Below, piece after piece: positions 31,697 to 41,574 of a stretch of DNA of 64,000 bases. The position numbers were made by a program, and so were the translations under genes. Every line of letters begins with the position of its first letter. The stretch's first letter is position 1. The notes under the pieces were generated by a model that saw only the letters and a program-made list of their open reading frames with translations, was not told where the DNA came from and did not search any database. Source of the stretch: Chryseobacterium aahli (GTDB lineage: Bacteria > Bacteroidota > Bacteroidia > Flavobacteriales > Weeksellaceae); the NCBI RefSeq assembly GCF_022699665.1, contig NZ_JALDNB010000003.1, forward strand, positions 310,001 through 374,000. The letters are read 5' to 3'.

Positions 31697-33595
31697 ATGA
31701 ATTACTGGAAACTTGGATGCCGCTGGTATAGCGGTGCACCACTATTTTTCAAGTACTTACTTGAAAGCAAAATTGTTATAAGCTGGACTGATAAAGAATT
31801 TAATATTAATGATTCTGTACTATTAACAGATGGTTTCACCGCAATAGGTGTAGCAAAGGTTTTATCTCCACCAACTTCAATTTTAGAGTTAGTAGAATTT
31901 CAAGAGACTTTTAAAAAATTGGAGATTCCCATTGATCAGCAAGATTTGATTGTTTTTAATGCGGATGTTTTTGAATTAGAAAAATCCCAACAATTTACTT
32001 ATCAATTACGACAAGGTATTTGTCAGATACACGCGTCAGAAATTCAAATTAAAACTCAAGAATTACTTCAAAATAAATTATCAGAAACCATTATGGAAAA
32101 TTTAAATAATCTTCTTACATATAAAAAACAGATAATCCTACAAGGTCCTCCAGGAAACGGTAAGACAAGATTGGCTAAGCAAATTGCGAAAGAAATTTTA
32201 CAAAAATCACAAAATAATATTAGACCAAAAGAAATCAATTCTGAAATTATTGATCAGATTCTACTACCAGGTTTAGAATTTAAAAGTGTTGCTGGCAGAG
32301 AAACTTATAAGATCAAATCAGCAACTGATAATAATTTTTCTATTCAAACTTCAGGAGTTGACAGATCGCCTTCAAAGAAAGGTATAAAGAATTTTTACAA
32401 AAATAATTTAAATTGGAATACTTCAAGTTTAAGTGGTGTAGAGTCATATGAAATGGCTTTGGCAAAATACATCTTTGAAAACGTTGACAGTTATAATAGG
32501 TTCATACAACTTGAAGAAAACGACCAATTTAAACTCATTCAGTTTCATCCAAGTTATACCTATGAAGATTTTGTAAGAGGTATCGTGGCAAAACCTAACC
32601 CCGATGGAGATGGTGTTTTATACGAAGCTGAAAATAAAACCTTGGGAGAATTTGCTAAAAAAGCTTTGGATAATTATTTTTTAAGCAAAGGAGTTATTAA
32701 TAGTAGTGATGAGTTTGAAGAAAAATTGAATATACTTTTAACTGCTGTTAATGATGCTGTATCTCAGGGGAAAACATATTCGTTCGGAAATAAAAGTACC
32801 GCTGAGATTATATATAGTACTAATAGAGGATTTGTTTACAGGTTTCCTAAACGACAAGAAGTAGAATACAATTTGTTATTTGATGATTTACGAAAAGTAT
32901 ATGAAAGAAGTAATGAAATAAAAATTCCCATTGATTTGAGAGATAAAGAAAAAGCTTTTGGTTTGGAAATGAAAGGTAAATATCTTTACTATTTTATGCT
33001 ACTTCAACAATTGGAAAAGTTTAATATTGTGGGTAAAAAGTTTGATGATGAAAAACCTTTTGTATTAATCATCGATGAAATCAACCGAGCTAACCTTTCT
33101 TCTGTTTTAGGAGAACTTATTTATGCATTAGAATATCGCGGAGAAGAAGTGGAAAGTATGTATGAGGTTGATGGTTCTCAGAAATTAATTCTTCCTCCAA
33201 ATCTGTACATCATTGGTACAATGAACACTGCAGACCGAAGCGTGGGGCATATAGATTATGCCATTAGAAGAAGGTTTGCTTTTGTAGATGTATTGCCAAA
33301 AGAATTACAAGATGATGATGAAATTTATTTCAATAGCACCGATTTCCTTCGGATTTCATCTTTATTTAATGATAAAAATGTAAGTAAAGAGTTTGAAATA
33401 GATGCAGTGAGAATTGGTCACAGCTATTTCATTGTGAAAAAATCTGATGCAAATGACGATGCACGAAAGGATGAGTTATTTAAAATGAAAATGCAATACG
33501 AAGTAAAGCCAATTTTATTAGAGTACGAAAGAGACGGAATTTTAATTGGTGAGTACGAGGAAAAACCTATCAAAGAATTTATAAAATCTTTGTAA
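31697..33595 (+). CDS. mcrB: McrB-like AAA+ GTPase of a type IV restriction system
   Basis: 632 residues. An N-terminal 130-residue domain (WKLGCRWYSGAPLFFKYLLE) is the likely modified-DNA reader. The AAA+ motor has Walker A (LQGPPGNGKTRLAKQ, residues 148-162), Walker B (FVLIIDEINRAN, 455-466) and the McrB signature MNTADRS (509-515), followed by arginine-finger-like RRRFAF. McrB translocates on DNA by GTP hydrolysis and activates McrC. It overlaps mcrC by one base. The recognised DNA modification cannot be read from the sequence. Confidence 0.92.
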   Translation: MNYWKLGCRWYSGAPLFFKYLLESKIVISWTDKEFNINDSVLLTDGFTAIGVAKVLSPPTSILELVEFQETFKKLEIPIDQQDLIVFNADVFELEKSQQFTYQLRQGICQIHASEIQIKTQELLQNKLSETIMENLNNLLTYKKQIILQGPPGNGKTRLAKQIAKEILQKSQNNIRPKEINSEIIDQILLPGLEFKSVAGRETYKIKSATDNNFSIQTSGVDRSPSKKGIKNFYKNNLNWNTSSLSGVESYEMALAKYIFENVDSYNRFIQLEENDQFKLIQFHPSYTYEDFVRGIVAKPNPDGDGVLYEAENKTLGEFAKKALDNYFLSKGVINSSDEFEEKLNILLTAVNDAVSQGKTYSFGNKSTAEIIYSTNRGFVYRFPKRQEVEYNLLFDDLRKVYERSNEIKIPIDLRDKEKAFGLEMKGKYLYYFMLLQQLEKFNIVGKKFDDEKPFVLIIDEINRANLSSVLGELIYALEYRGEEVESMYEVDGSQKLILPPNLYIIGTMNTADRSVGHIDYAIRRRFAFVDVLPKELQDDDEIYFNSTDFLRISSLFNDKNVSKEFEIDAVRIGHSYFIVKKSDANDDARKDELFKMKMQYEVKPILLEYERDGILIGEYEEKPIKEFIKSL

Positions 33596-35031
33596 TGGGC
33601 ATCTTCCTAAAAGAACATATTGCTTATAAGTTACTGTTAACGGATGATTTTAATGGTATCGAAGAAAAAGATAGGAAGGCTTATCTCTGGAATGACTCTT
33701 TAGAAGAAATTAAACCACGCAAATTCAAAACTGAAAGGGGAAGAGATTACCATTGTTTCTCCTGCAAAATTTCTGAAAAAGAAGTAACTCTAAATTCAGA
33801 TTATTTTGTAGGTCTGGATTGGTTGACCAGAGACAGATTTATTCACATAGAACCTAAGCTTAATTTTGCGGTTTTAAAAGGCTTTGAAAATGTAAGTGCC
33901 AAGACTGAAGAGGAAATTTCAGACGAAGAAATTGAAAAATTAAACGAAGCAGCTAAAAAAGAAGTAGAGGGAGAATCAGACAATTCTTTTAAAGAAGTCA
34001 ATGTCATTGCGATGCTAATGAAGATTATGTCACACAGCGAAGTGGCAAAAGAAACGGATAAATTACTACTGATTGATTGGGAAGCCTCTGAAATAGAAAT
34101 CGAACAAAAGCAAGATTTATTGACCCCGTTTTTGGTAGTGAAATTCCTTAATCTGCTTCAGAACATCGCAAGAAAAGGTTTAAAAAAATCTTATTATAAA
34201 GTTCAGGAAAACCTTCGAAACAGAGTGAAAGGTAAAATCTTGGTGGGACAGCAAATCAAACAAAATGTTTTTAAAAACCGCTTCACCAATACCGTTTGTG
34301 AATATCAGGTTTTTGGAGATGATTCTTTAGAAAATAGATTCTTAAAAAAAGTATTTTTGTTTTGTACACAGTATGTAGACAATAACCAACATTTTTTTAC
34401 AGGTGAAAGTAATATTTCTTACATAGTGAATTACATTCGTCCGACTTTTGAGCATATTAGTTCAGACGTTGATAATCAAGATATAAAACATTTGAAATAC
34501 AATCCGTTTTTCAAAGAATACAAAGATTCGATCAAAATCGGGCAACAGATTTTAAGAAGGTTTTCATACAACATTACAAAAACGTCAGCCGAAAAAATCT
34601 CTACACCACCATTTTGGATTGATATGCCCAAAATGTTTGAACTGTATGTTTATGCAAAATTTTTGGAGGATAACTCAAATTTCGGTGATAGAAATTTCAA
34701 TTACCAATTTGCTACGCACGGTAACTCTCTTGATTTTTTGATTTGCACAGATGATAAAAAAATAGTTGTTGACACAAAGTATAAACTGAAATACAATTAT
34801 GGCCAAATTCACGAAGACATGAGACAGGTCGCTGGATACGCAAGATTGAATAAAGTAAAAAATAAATTACCATACATTGACAATGAAATTCCTTGCTTAA
34901 TTATTAATCCAAAACCTGCTGACAGTAAAAATGATAGTAAATTAGAAATCGATAAATTACTCGAAGATGAAAATAAAATAAATGCTTATCACCAAATCTA
35001 CAAAATAGGAATTGATTTGCCTCTAATGTAG
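33595..35031 (+). CDS. mcrC: McrC-like nuclease subunit
   Basis: 478 residues. The N-terminal part is the McrC adaptor (DYFVGLDWLTRDRFIHIEPK). The C-terminal third holds a PD-(D/E)xK nuclease core: SLDFLICTDDKKIVVDTKYK with Asp and DxK about 15 residues apart, then YGQIHEDMRQVAGYAR. It cuts DNA when bound by McrB. The start ATG shares a base with the mcrB stop. No further gene follows in this operon. Confidence 0.92.
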   Translation: MGIFLKEHIAYKLLLTDDFNGIEEKDRKAYLWNDSLEEIKPRKFKTERGRDYHCFSCKISEKEVTLNSDYFVGLDWLTRDRFIHIEPKLNFAVLKGFENVSAKTEEEISDEEIEKLNEAAKKEVEGESDNSFKEVNVIAMLMKIMSHSEVAKETDKLLLIDWEASEIEIEQKQDLLTPFLVVKFLNLLQNIARKGLKKSYYKVQENLRNRVKGKILVGQQIKQNVFKNRFTNTVCEYQVFGDDSLENRFLKKVFLFCTQYVDNNQHFFTGESNISYIVNYIRPTFEHISSDVDNQDIKHLKYNPFFKEYKDSIKIGQQILRRFSYNITKTSAEKISTPPFWIDMPKMFELYVYAKFLEDNSNFGDRNFNYQFATHGNSLDFLICTDDKKIVVDTKYKLKYNYGQIHEDMRQVAGYARLNKVKNKLPYIDNEIPCLIINPKPADSKNDSKLEIDKLLEDENKINAYHQIYKIGIDLPLM

Positions 35032-35069
35032 GTTTATGGACATGATGAGTTCCTGTTATCAATAATGTC

Positions 35070-35102
35070 TTTGAGATTGCTTCTCTTCGCTCGCAATGAC
35101 TA
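35070..35102. repeat. REP-like palindrome
   Basis: ATTGC-TTCTCTTCGCTC-GCAAT with flanking GAG / GAC, resembling the short REP-type palindromes scattered in flavobacterial genomes. It lies just after the mcrC stop. Confidence 0.45.
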
Positions 35103-35111
35103 AAATGAAAA

Positions 35112-35504
<393 letters not shown>

Positions 35505-35569
35505 TTATAATGTCGGAATCAGGATAAAACGTGTTTTCTGATATTTATTTTTGTTTTAGATTTGCGGTA

Positions 35570-35842
35570 ATGTTCTACCTATTTTTAATAATCAATCTGA
35601 TCACTTTCACAATCTTTGCTTTGGATAAATGTAAAGCGACCCAACACAAAAGAAGAATTTCTGAGTTTTCTTTGCTAACCTTGACGTTTATTGGAGGGAC
35701 AGTCGGATCCATTTTGGCAATGCTGATTTTCAGACATAAGGTTTCTAAGAAAAGTTTTTTGCTTAAACTGTGCGGAATTATTGTATTGCAGATTATTATT
35801 TTTGTTGGATACCGGAACTGGGGTGTGGGAAGTTTTGAGTAG
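35570..35842 (+). CDS. DUF1294 membrane protein
   Basis: 90 residues from ATG 35570, the normal DUF1294 length; the frame is open from 35531. Helices at 1-18, 40-58 and 72-88, with the family loop FALDKCKATQHKRRISE and LTLTFIGGTVGSILAMLIFRHK. Integral inner-membrane protein of unknown function. Confidence 0.88.
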   Translation: MFYLFLIINLITFTIFALDKCKATQHKRRISEFSLLTLTFIGGTVGSILAMLIFRHKVSKKSFLLKLCGIIVLQIIIFVGYRNWGVGSFE

Positions 35843-35976
35843 ATTGAAAATCAGGAAACTGACAACCAAAAACTGACAACCAACAACGAATTTAACACTT
35901 TTTAAATACCACATCACTAAGTCACGGCATTATATTTTCTTAGTCATTAGCATATAACACCAAAAAATAAAATAAT

Positions 35977-36525
35977 ATGTCAAAGAAAATTGCAATCTTA
36001 GCAACACACGGATTTGAAGAAAGCGAATTAAAATCTCCCAAAGAACATTTAGAACAACAAGGCTGGACAGCTCATATCGTCAGCCCAAAGGCTGGAACCA
36101 TCAAAGCATGGGCAGAAAAAGACTGGGGACAGGAATATAACGTCGATAAAACTTTAGATGAGGTTTCTGCCTCAGAATACGACGCCTTGGTACTTCCGGG
36201 AGGTGTTATCAATCCCGATCAGTTAAGAACGAATGATAAAGCTTTGTCTTTTGTTCAGGATTTTTTCAAACAGCATAAACCGGTCGCTGCCATCTGCCAC
36301 GGACCGCAAATTCTGATTAATGCAGGGGCTGTTGAAGGTAGAAATCTAACTTCTGTAGATTCCATCAGTATCGACCTTAAAAATGCAGGCGCACAATGGG
36401 AAGACAGCGAAGTAGTGGTAGACAATGGTTTGGTTACAAGCCGTACTCCCGAAGATCTTCCTGCCTTTAACGCCAAAATGGTGGAAGAAATTAATGAAGG
36501 GCAGCATGAAGATCAGAATTTGTAA
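35977..36525 (+). CDS. PfpI/DJ-1-family type 1 glutamine amidotransferase-like protein
   Basis: 182 residues. Nucleophile-elbow Cys in AAICHGPQIL, acidic partner Glu in HGFEESEL, and the usual LVLPGGV strand, matching the PfpI/YhbO branch described as protease, glyoxalase or deglycase-type stress proteins. Cytoplasmic. Single gene with about 135 bp upstream. Confidence 0.92.
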   Translation: MSKKIAILATHGFEESELKSPKEHLEQQGWTAHIVSPKAGTIKAWAEKDWGQEYNVDKTLDEVSASEYDALVLPGGVINPDQLRTNDKALSFVQDFFKQHKPVAAICHGPQILINAGAVEGRNLTSVDSISIDLKNAGAQWEDSEVVVDNGLVTSRTPEDLPAFNAKMVEEINEGQHEDQNL

Positions 36526-36597
36526 TATTTTCTAGGTTCTTTTGCCTTGATGCAAAAAGAAGACGTAAAATAATCTCAGCAAAATATAATCAAGACG

Positions 36598-36722
36598 GAA
36601 AGCTTCTGATAAAATTTAAAGTTTTATTAGGAGCTTTTTCCCGCTTTCCACTATATCTTTTGTTCCGCTTTGCTGCACAAAAGGATGTCGTTGCAATCGG
36701 GGCTAGGATTTTCGTTATTCCT
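36598..36722. repeat. Dispersed-repeat-like intergenic element
   Basis: Contains an imperfect hairpin (AAGCTTCTGATAAAA / GTTTTATTAGGAGCTT, 36600-36636), a C+T-rich stretch (TTTTTCCCGCTTTCC) and an inverted pair CCTTTTGT / TTTTGT-ACAAAAGG around 36658-36684, then CAATCGGGGCTAGG. The layout resembles a repeat found many times in Flavobacteriia; no second copy lies here. 36526-36855 has no gene. Confidence 0.4.
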
Positions 36723-36855
36723 TAAAATATTTTAGAATTAAATCAACTTTGTCATTTTAGTGATCTCAGTTCAAAAATTTTTTACTCTACAAATATATCT
36801 TTGAAAATATTATTTTTTCGATATATATTTATATTATTAATTTTTAAAAAGAACC

Positions 36856-37242
36856 ATGAAAAAAGTAACATTTAATTTAATCGTTGGAGCCGGATTAGTT
36901 TTAGGAACGGCTGCCTTATTTGGACAAAAATCTTTTAACACAATTACTCCAGTTACATTAGCTGAAAAAAAACAGGATGCCGGTGTTGAAGGCACTTGGA
37001 AACTCTATAAAGCAGATGGAAAAGTCGTGAAGGAAAACGTAACAAAAATATTTGCTGCTAACGGTGTAATTATTACAAAATACCCAAAAAGAACAACAAA
37101 AACGAAATGGAAAATAGAAAACGGAAAGCTTTGTACGAATGATTATGATCGTGATGAGTTTCAATGCAACGACTATAAAGTCACAAAAACTACTTTAACG
37201 TATACTTTTTTGAATTCAGAAATAATTTACACTCGTAAATAA
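36856..37242 (+). CDS. Exported lipocalin-like domain protein
   Basis: 128 residues with a signal peptide (VTFNLIVGAGLVLGTAALFG). The mature part contains the lipocalin-like opening VEGTWKLYKADGK and repeated strands (KTKWKIENGKLC; LTYTFLNSEIIYTRK). Such small periplasmic or outer-membrane proteins are frequent in this family and of unknown ligand. A strong terminator follows. Confidence 0.75.
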   Translation: MKKVTFNLIVGAGLVLGTAALFGQKSFNTITPVTLAEKKQDAGVEGTWKLYKADGKVVKENVTKIFAANGVIITKYPKRTTKTKWKIENGKLCTNDYDRDEFQCNDYKVTKTTLTYTFLNSEIIYTRK

Positions 37243-37273
37243 TATATTTTAATAGATAACTTTTGAAAATAAA

Positions 37274-37303
37274 AATGCCCGAAGAAATTCGGGCATTCGT
37301 TTT
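37274..37303. terminator. Bidirectional terminator
   Basis: Perfect 10-bp stem AATGCCCGAA / TTCGGGCATT, loop GAAA, with CGTTTT after and A-run before, between convergent genes. Confidence 0.85.
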
Positions 37304-37321
37304 AGAAATATATAATTAAAA

Positions 37322-39583
37322 TTACTTCAAAGTAAACTTTACCTTAGTTTTAATCGCATCAGAAGAGTTTCCGATTTGCGCTTCAAAATCTCCAGGTTCT
37401 GCAACCCAGTCGTGCTTTTGAGCATCAAAATAACTTAACGCCGTTTTGTCGATTGTGAAAGTCACTTCTTTTTGTTCACCAGGATTTAAAAATACTTTTT
37501 CAAAACCTTTCAACTCCTTTGCCGGGCGTTCAACAGATGATTTTACGTCGGTGATGTATAACTGAGCCACTTCAGCACCGGCTTTTTTACCTGTGTTTTT
37601 TACAGTAACCGTGAACGTGATTTTATCGTCCTGAGTCATCGCTGATTTGTCTGCTTTTGCTTTTCCGAACTCAAAAGTGGTGTAGCTTAAACCATGACCG
37701 AAGCTGAATAATGGTTTGATCTTTTTGGTGTCGTGCCAACGGTAACCTACAAAGATTCCTTCGTTGTATTTTATGTTGATCGGGTTTTTCTGGTCTTTAC
37801 CTTTTCCTGCTGCTAACTCTTCTTTATTTCCGGGATATTCTCCCATTGTGTGAGCTGAGTTGTCTTCCAGCTTTACAGGAAATGTAAACGGAAGTTTTCC
37901 TGAAGGATTCGCATCACCCGACAAAACGGAAGCGATAGAATTTCCTGCTTCAGAACCTAAGTACCAACCCTGAACAATAGACGGAACTTCTTTAATCCAC
38001 GGCATGGCTACTGCATTTCCGCTTACTAAAACTACGGTGAAATTCTTATTTGCTTTTGCCAAAGCGGAAATTACATTGTCCTGATTATACGGAAGTCCGT
38101 AACTTTTTCTGTCATTTCCTTCACTGTCCTGAAAATCAGATTTGTTTAATCCACCTATAAAAATCACATAGTCTGATTTTTTAGCGAGTTCAACAGCTTC
38201 ATTCAGTAATTCTTCAGGCGAACGGCTATCTTTTAAGTCTTGACCCGATTTTACACCGTTGTATTCTCCACCCACATCTCCTACGTAACCTCTTGCAAAC
38301 TGTACGTCAGAGTTCTTACCAAACTTTGTTTTGATTCCGTCTAAAGGTAAAGTTTCATATTTTACCTTTAAAGAAGATGAACCACCACCGACAGTCATTA
38401 CCTTGATAGCATTTTCGCCAATAACGGCAATTTTTTTAGCTTTATTGATGTCGATGGGAAGTACGTTTCCTTGATTTTTCAACAAAACGATTCCTTCTTC
38501 ACCGATTTCTTTTGCAACAGCTTTATGTTCGTCAGAAGCAATGTTTCCAAAAGGTTTTTTGGTGCTCATCGTTGTTTTATAGGCTAGACGTAAAAGTCTG
38601 GTTACTTTGTCGTCAAGCTCTGCAGTTCCTACTTTTCCTGATTTAATTAAATCTAAATAGGGTTTTGCTAAATAATAATTGTCATAAGCATTTCTTGTTC
38701 CGGCAGAAAGTCCGTTTGTCCAGCTTCCGAATTCTACGTCTAATCCGTTGTGAATCGCTTGCTCCGTATTGTTTACTGCACCCCAGTCTGAAACCACCAC
38801 GCCTTTGTATTTCCATTCTCCTTTCAGAATGTCATTTAAAAGATATTTGTTCTGACTTGCGTACTGATTTTTGTACATATCATAAGCGCCCATAATCGTC
38901 CAAGAATCTCCCTCCGTCACAGCCGCTTTGAAAGGCGGAAGGTAAATTTCATACAACGTTCTGTCATCCACAATCACATTGCTTGTATGACGGAACATTT
39001 CCTGATTGTTTAAGGCAAAATGTTTCACAGAAGTGGCTACTCCGTTGGATTGTACTCCCTGAATGTACGGAACGACCATTTTGGAAGTCAGATACGGATC
39101 TTCTCCCATGTATTCGAAGTTTCTTCCATTCAAAGGTGTTCTGTAAATGTTAACTCCTGGCCCTAAAAGAATGTCTTTCTTTCTGTATCTTGCTTCCTCA
39201 CCTAATGCCTTACCGTAGTTCCAAGACATTTTCTTATTCCATGTTGCGGATAAAGCTGTTAGAGCAGGGTAGGCGATAATCGAGTCGTTGGTCCATCCGG
39301 CCTGATCCCATTCATCCCACATTACTTCTGGGCGAACTCCATGCGGGCCGTCTGTTGTCCAGAATTCAGGAATTCCTAATCTCGGAACACCAGGCGAACT
39401 GAACTTTGACTGTGCGTGAAGCATCGCAATTTTTTCTTCCAGTGTCATTCTGGAAAGCGCATCCTTAATTCGCTGTTCAACAGGTTTAGATTCGTCTAAA
39501 TAAACAGGAGTAGTATTGGTTTGAGCCATTGCTGAGGCAGATATTAACGTAAACAAACTTAAGAGTACAGTTTTCTTCAACAT
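37322..39583 (-). CDS. bglX: Periplasmic beta-glucosidase, glycoside hydrolase family 3
   Basis: 753 residues with signal peptide (LLSLFTLISASAMAQ). The GH3 N-terminal barrel includes TDGPHGVRPE and the nucleophile Asp in VVVSDWGAVNNT; SVKHFALNNQEM is the KHF.xN motif. The second domain (KKIAVIGENAIKVMTVGGGS) and the C-terminal fibronectin-III-like domain (VTVKNTGKKAGAEVAQLYI) complete the BglX layout. It releases glucose from beta-glucosides in the periplasm. Single gene; a 13-bp-stem inverted repeat upstream (39707-39751) could be an operator. Confidence 0.95.
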   Translation of the reverse strand: MLKKTVLLSLFTLISASAMAQTNTTPVYLDESKPVEQRIKDALSRMTLEEKIAMLHAQSKFSSPGVPRLGIPEFWTTDGPHGVRPEVMWDEWDQAGWTNDSIIAYPALTALSATWNKKMSWNYGKALGEEARYRKKDILLGPGVNIYRTPLNGRNFEYMGEDPYLTSKMVVPYIQGVQSNGVATSVKHFALNNQEMFRHTSNVIVDDRTLYEIYLPPFKAAVTEGDSWTIMGAYDMYKNQYASQNKYLLNDILKGEWKYKGVVVSDWGAVNNTEQAIHNGLDVEFGSWTNGLSAGTRNAYDNYYLAKPYLDLIKSGKVGTAELDDKVTRLLRLAYKTTMSTKKPFGNIASDEHKAVAKEIGEEGIVLLKNQGNVLPIDINKAKKIAVIGENAIKVMTVGGGSSSLKVKYETLPLDGIKTKFGKNSDVQFARGYVGDVGGEYNGVKSGQDLKDSRSPEELLNEAVELAKKSDYVIFIGGLNKSDFQDSEGNDRKSYGLPYNQDNVISALAKANKNFTVVLVSGNAVAMPWIKEVPSIVQGWYLGSEAGNSIASVLSGDANPSGKLPFTFPVKLEDNSAHTMGEYPGNKEELAAGKGKDQKNPINIKYNEGIFVGYRWHDTKKIKPLFSFGHGLSYTTFEFGKAKADKSAMTQDDKITFTVTVKNTGKKAGAEVAQLYITDVKSSVERPAKELKGFEKVFLNPGEQKEVTFTIDKTALSYFDAQKHDWVAEPGDFEAQIGNSSDAIKTKVKFTLK

Positions 39584-39706
39584 AAAAAACTTTTTATTTG
39601 ATTACTTACAAAAGTAGGTAAAATAATCATTATCTCAAATTGAGAAAATAAGTTTTTTTGAAAAATGGTTATTTTTAACCAATATACTGTGATTAATTGT
39701 AGGGTT

Positions 39707-39751
39707 AATTTTTCACATTTTAAATATTTAAAAATTTAAATGTGAAAAATT
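39707..39751. promoter_or_regulatory. Inverted repeat upstream of bglX
   Basis: AATTTTTCACATT / AATGTGAAAAATT, 13-bp perfect arms separated by 19 A+T bases. Possibly an operator or a terminator. Downstream, 39867-39908 holds a second, mismatched hairpin (CACCGCTTCGG / CCGAAACGATG). The remaining 39584-40061 region has no gene. Confidence 0.45.
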
Positions 39752-40013
39752 ATTCTCGCAAATTATACAGATTAATAAAAGCGTAAAATAAAATCTGCCT
39801 AATTAGCTTAATCAGCGAGATAAATTTTTTAATTATTTAGTGAGAATAAAAATAATTTTAAAATAAAAACACCGCTTCGGAGGCAATGGTTTTTCCGAAA
39901 CGATGTTTGCATATAATAGATCTTTTACAAGTTCAATGTTTAATATTGTTTAGCTACTCCGTCTTTTTGCTTTTGTAAAAATCCATCCCTTCAGAGAAGG
40001 GGCATTTTTAGTT

Positions 40014-40055
40014 TCACCATCAACCATCAACCATCAACTGCCAACTGCCAACCAA
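40014..40055. repeat. Short tandem repeat tract
   Basis: Tandem 7-bp and related units (CACCATCAACCATCAACCAT, then CAACTGCCAACTGCCAACC) just after the metQ stop side. A similar CTGACAACCAAAAACTGACA tract occurs near 35859. Likely slippage-prone non-coding DNA. Confidence 0.6.
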
Positions 40056-40061
40056 CAACTA

Positions 40062-40871
40062 TTACTTCCAGCCTTTTACAGCGCCGCCTTTGAAAATTTC
40101 TTTGGTTTTGTCTTCCACTTCTTTAGACTGATACGCTTTTAAAAAGTTCTTCACTTTTTCATCATTCTTATTGTCTTCTCGTGAAACCACAACATTCATG
40201 TAAGGAGAATCTTTATCTTCTTTAAAGATTCCATTTTTGTTGGCGTCTAGTCCGGCTTGTGCTGCAAAATTATTATTGATAATAGCGATTACGACTTCTT
40301 TATCATCCAGAACCCTCGGAAGTTGAGGTGCTTCTATTTCGAGAATCTTCAGCTGTTTTGGATTTTCAGCAATGTCGGTTACTTTTGGCAATAATCCGAT
40401 TCCGTCTTTTAATTTTAATAAACCATTTTTCTGTAAAAGAAGAAGAGAACGACCTCCGTTGGTGGGATCATTTGGAATCACAATTGTACTTCCGTTTTGC
40501 AATTCACTAATATTTTTTATTTTTTTCGAATAAGCGACAATGGGGTAGACGAAAGTGTTTCCCACAACGGCAAGTTTATAACCTCGCTGTTTAGATTGTT
40601 CATTAAGATATGGAACATGCTGAAATGCATTGGCGTCGATGTCTCCATTGTTCAAAGCCTCGTTGGGAACTACATAATCGTTGAATGAAACAAGCTCCAC
40701 TTCAAGATTATATTTCTCTTTGGCTACTTTTTTTGCAGTTTCGGCAATCTCTTGTTCAGGTCCGGAAGTTATCCCGACTTTAATGAAATTAGGATCATCT
40801 TTTCTAGGTGAACTGCACGCCCCGAATAACAGCAATCCAGCTGCTAAACTTAGAATTTTTATTTTTTTCAT
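40062..40871 (-). CDS. metQ: Methionine ABC transporter substrate-binding lipoprotein
   Basis: 269 residues, NlpA/MetQ family. SPII signal MKKIKILSLAAGLLLFGAC with lipobox FGAC. Core motifs: KVGITSGPEQEIAETAKKVA, VELVSFNDYVVPNEALNNGD, DANAFQHVPYL and PNDPTNGGRSL. It binds methionine in the periplasm and delivers it to MetNI. Last gene of the metN-metI-metQ operon, with 46 bp between metI and metQ. Confidence 0.96.
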   Translation of the reverse strand: MKKIKILSLAAGLLLFGACSSPRKDDPNFIKVGITSGPEQEIAETAKKVAKEKYNLEVELVSFNDYVVPNEALNNGDIDANAFQHVPYLNEQSKQRGYKLAVVGNTFVYPIVAYSKKIKNISELQNGSTIVIPNDPTNGGRSLLLLQKNGLLKLKDGIGLLPKVTDIAENPKQLKILEIEAPQLPRVLDDKEVVIAIINNNFAAQAGLDANKNGIFKEDKDSPYMNVVVSREDNKNDEKVKNFLKAYQSKEVEDKTKEIFKGGAVKGWK

Positions 40872-40917
40872 TGTAAATTATTTTTTATTAACTGTATAAC
40901 TATAAAACTGTTTAAAC

Positions 40918-41574
40918 TCATCGATGATCAAACCTCTTCGCCAATCTGTCGCCCGAAAACTGAATGATAAACACCAAAGCGACCAAAAGACCAAGCACAA
41001 GATTCATAATCAACGCATCATAACCAATATATCCGTACTGATACCCGATTTGTCCCAATCCACCGGCTCCCACAGCTCCACCCATTGCGGAATATCCGAC
41101 CAAAGTGATAAGAGTGATCGTCGCATTATTAATGAGTGAAGGCAAAGCTTCTGGCAGTAAAACTTTTTTAATAATCTGAAACGGTGTCGCTCCTAAAGCT
41201 CTTGCCGTTTCGATCAAACCATTCGGAATTTCCAAAAGACTGTTTTCTACTAATCTTGCGATAAATGGTGCTGCACCGATACTCAAAGGAACCAACGCAG
41301 CATTCATTCCGATGGAAGTTCCGACCAAAGATCTTGTGAAAGGAATCATCCAGACAATCAAAATAATAAAAGGAATTGACCTAAAAATATTAACCAAAAC
41401 CGACAGAATTCTATTGTAAATGGTATTTTCTAAAAGCTGCCCTTTTCGGGTAATAAAAAGCAGAATTCCGATCGGAAGGCCAAGCACGAAACCGAAAAAT
41501 CCTGATACAAAAGTCATATAAACGGTTTCCCAGACTCCTTTTGAAAGAAGTGAAAGTACAGTGTCACTAAGCAT
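40918..41574 (-). CDS. metI: Methionine ABC transporter permease
   Basis: 218 residues with five hydrophobic helices and the permease EAA-type loop (GLIETARALGATPFQIIKKVL). Usual MetI length. It overlaps metN by 8 bp, indicating translational coupling. Inner membrane. Confidence 0.95.
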   Translation of the reverse strand: MLSDTVLSLLSKGVWETVYMTFVSGFFGFVLGLPIGILLFITRKGQLLENTIYNRILSVLVNIFRSIPFIILIVWMIPFTRSLVGTSIGMNAALVPLSIGAAPFIARLVENSLLEIPNGLIETARALGATPFQIIKKVLLPEALPSLINNATITLITLVGYSAMGGAVGAGGLGQIGYQYGYIGYDALIMNLVLGLLVALVFIIQFSGDRLAKRFDHR

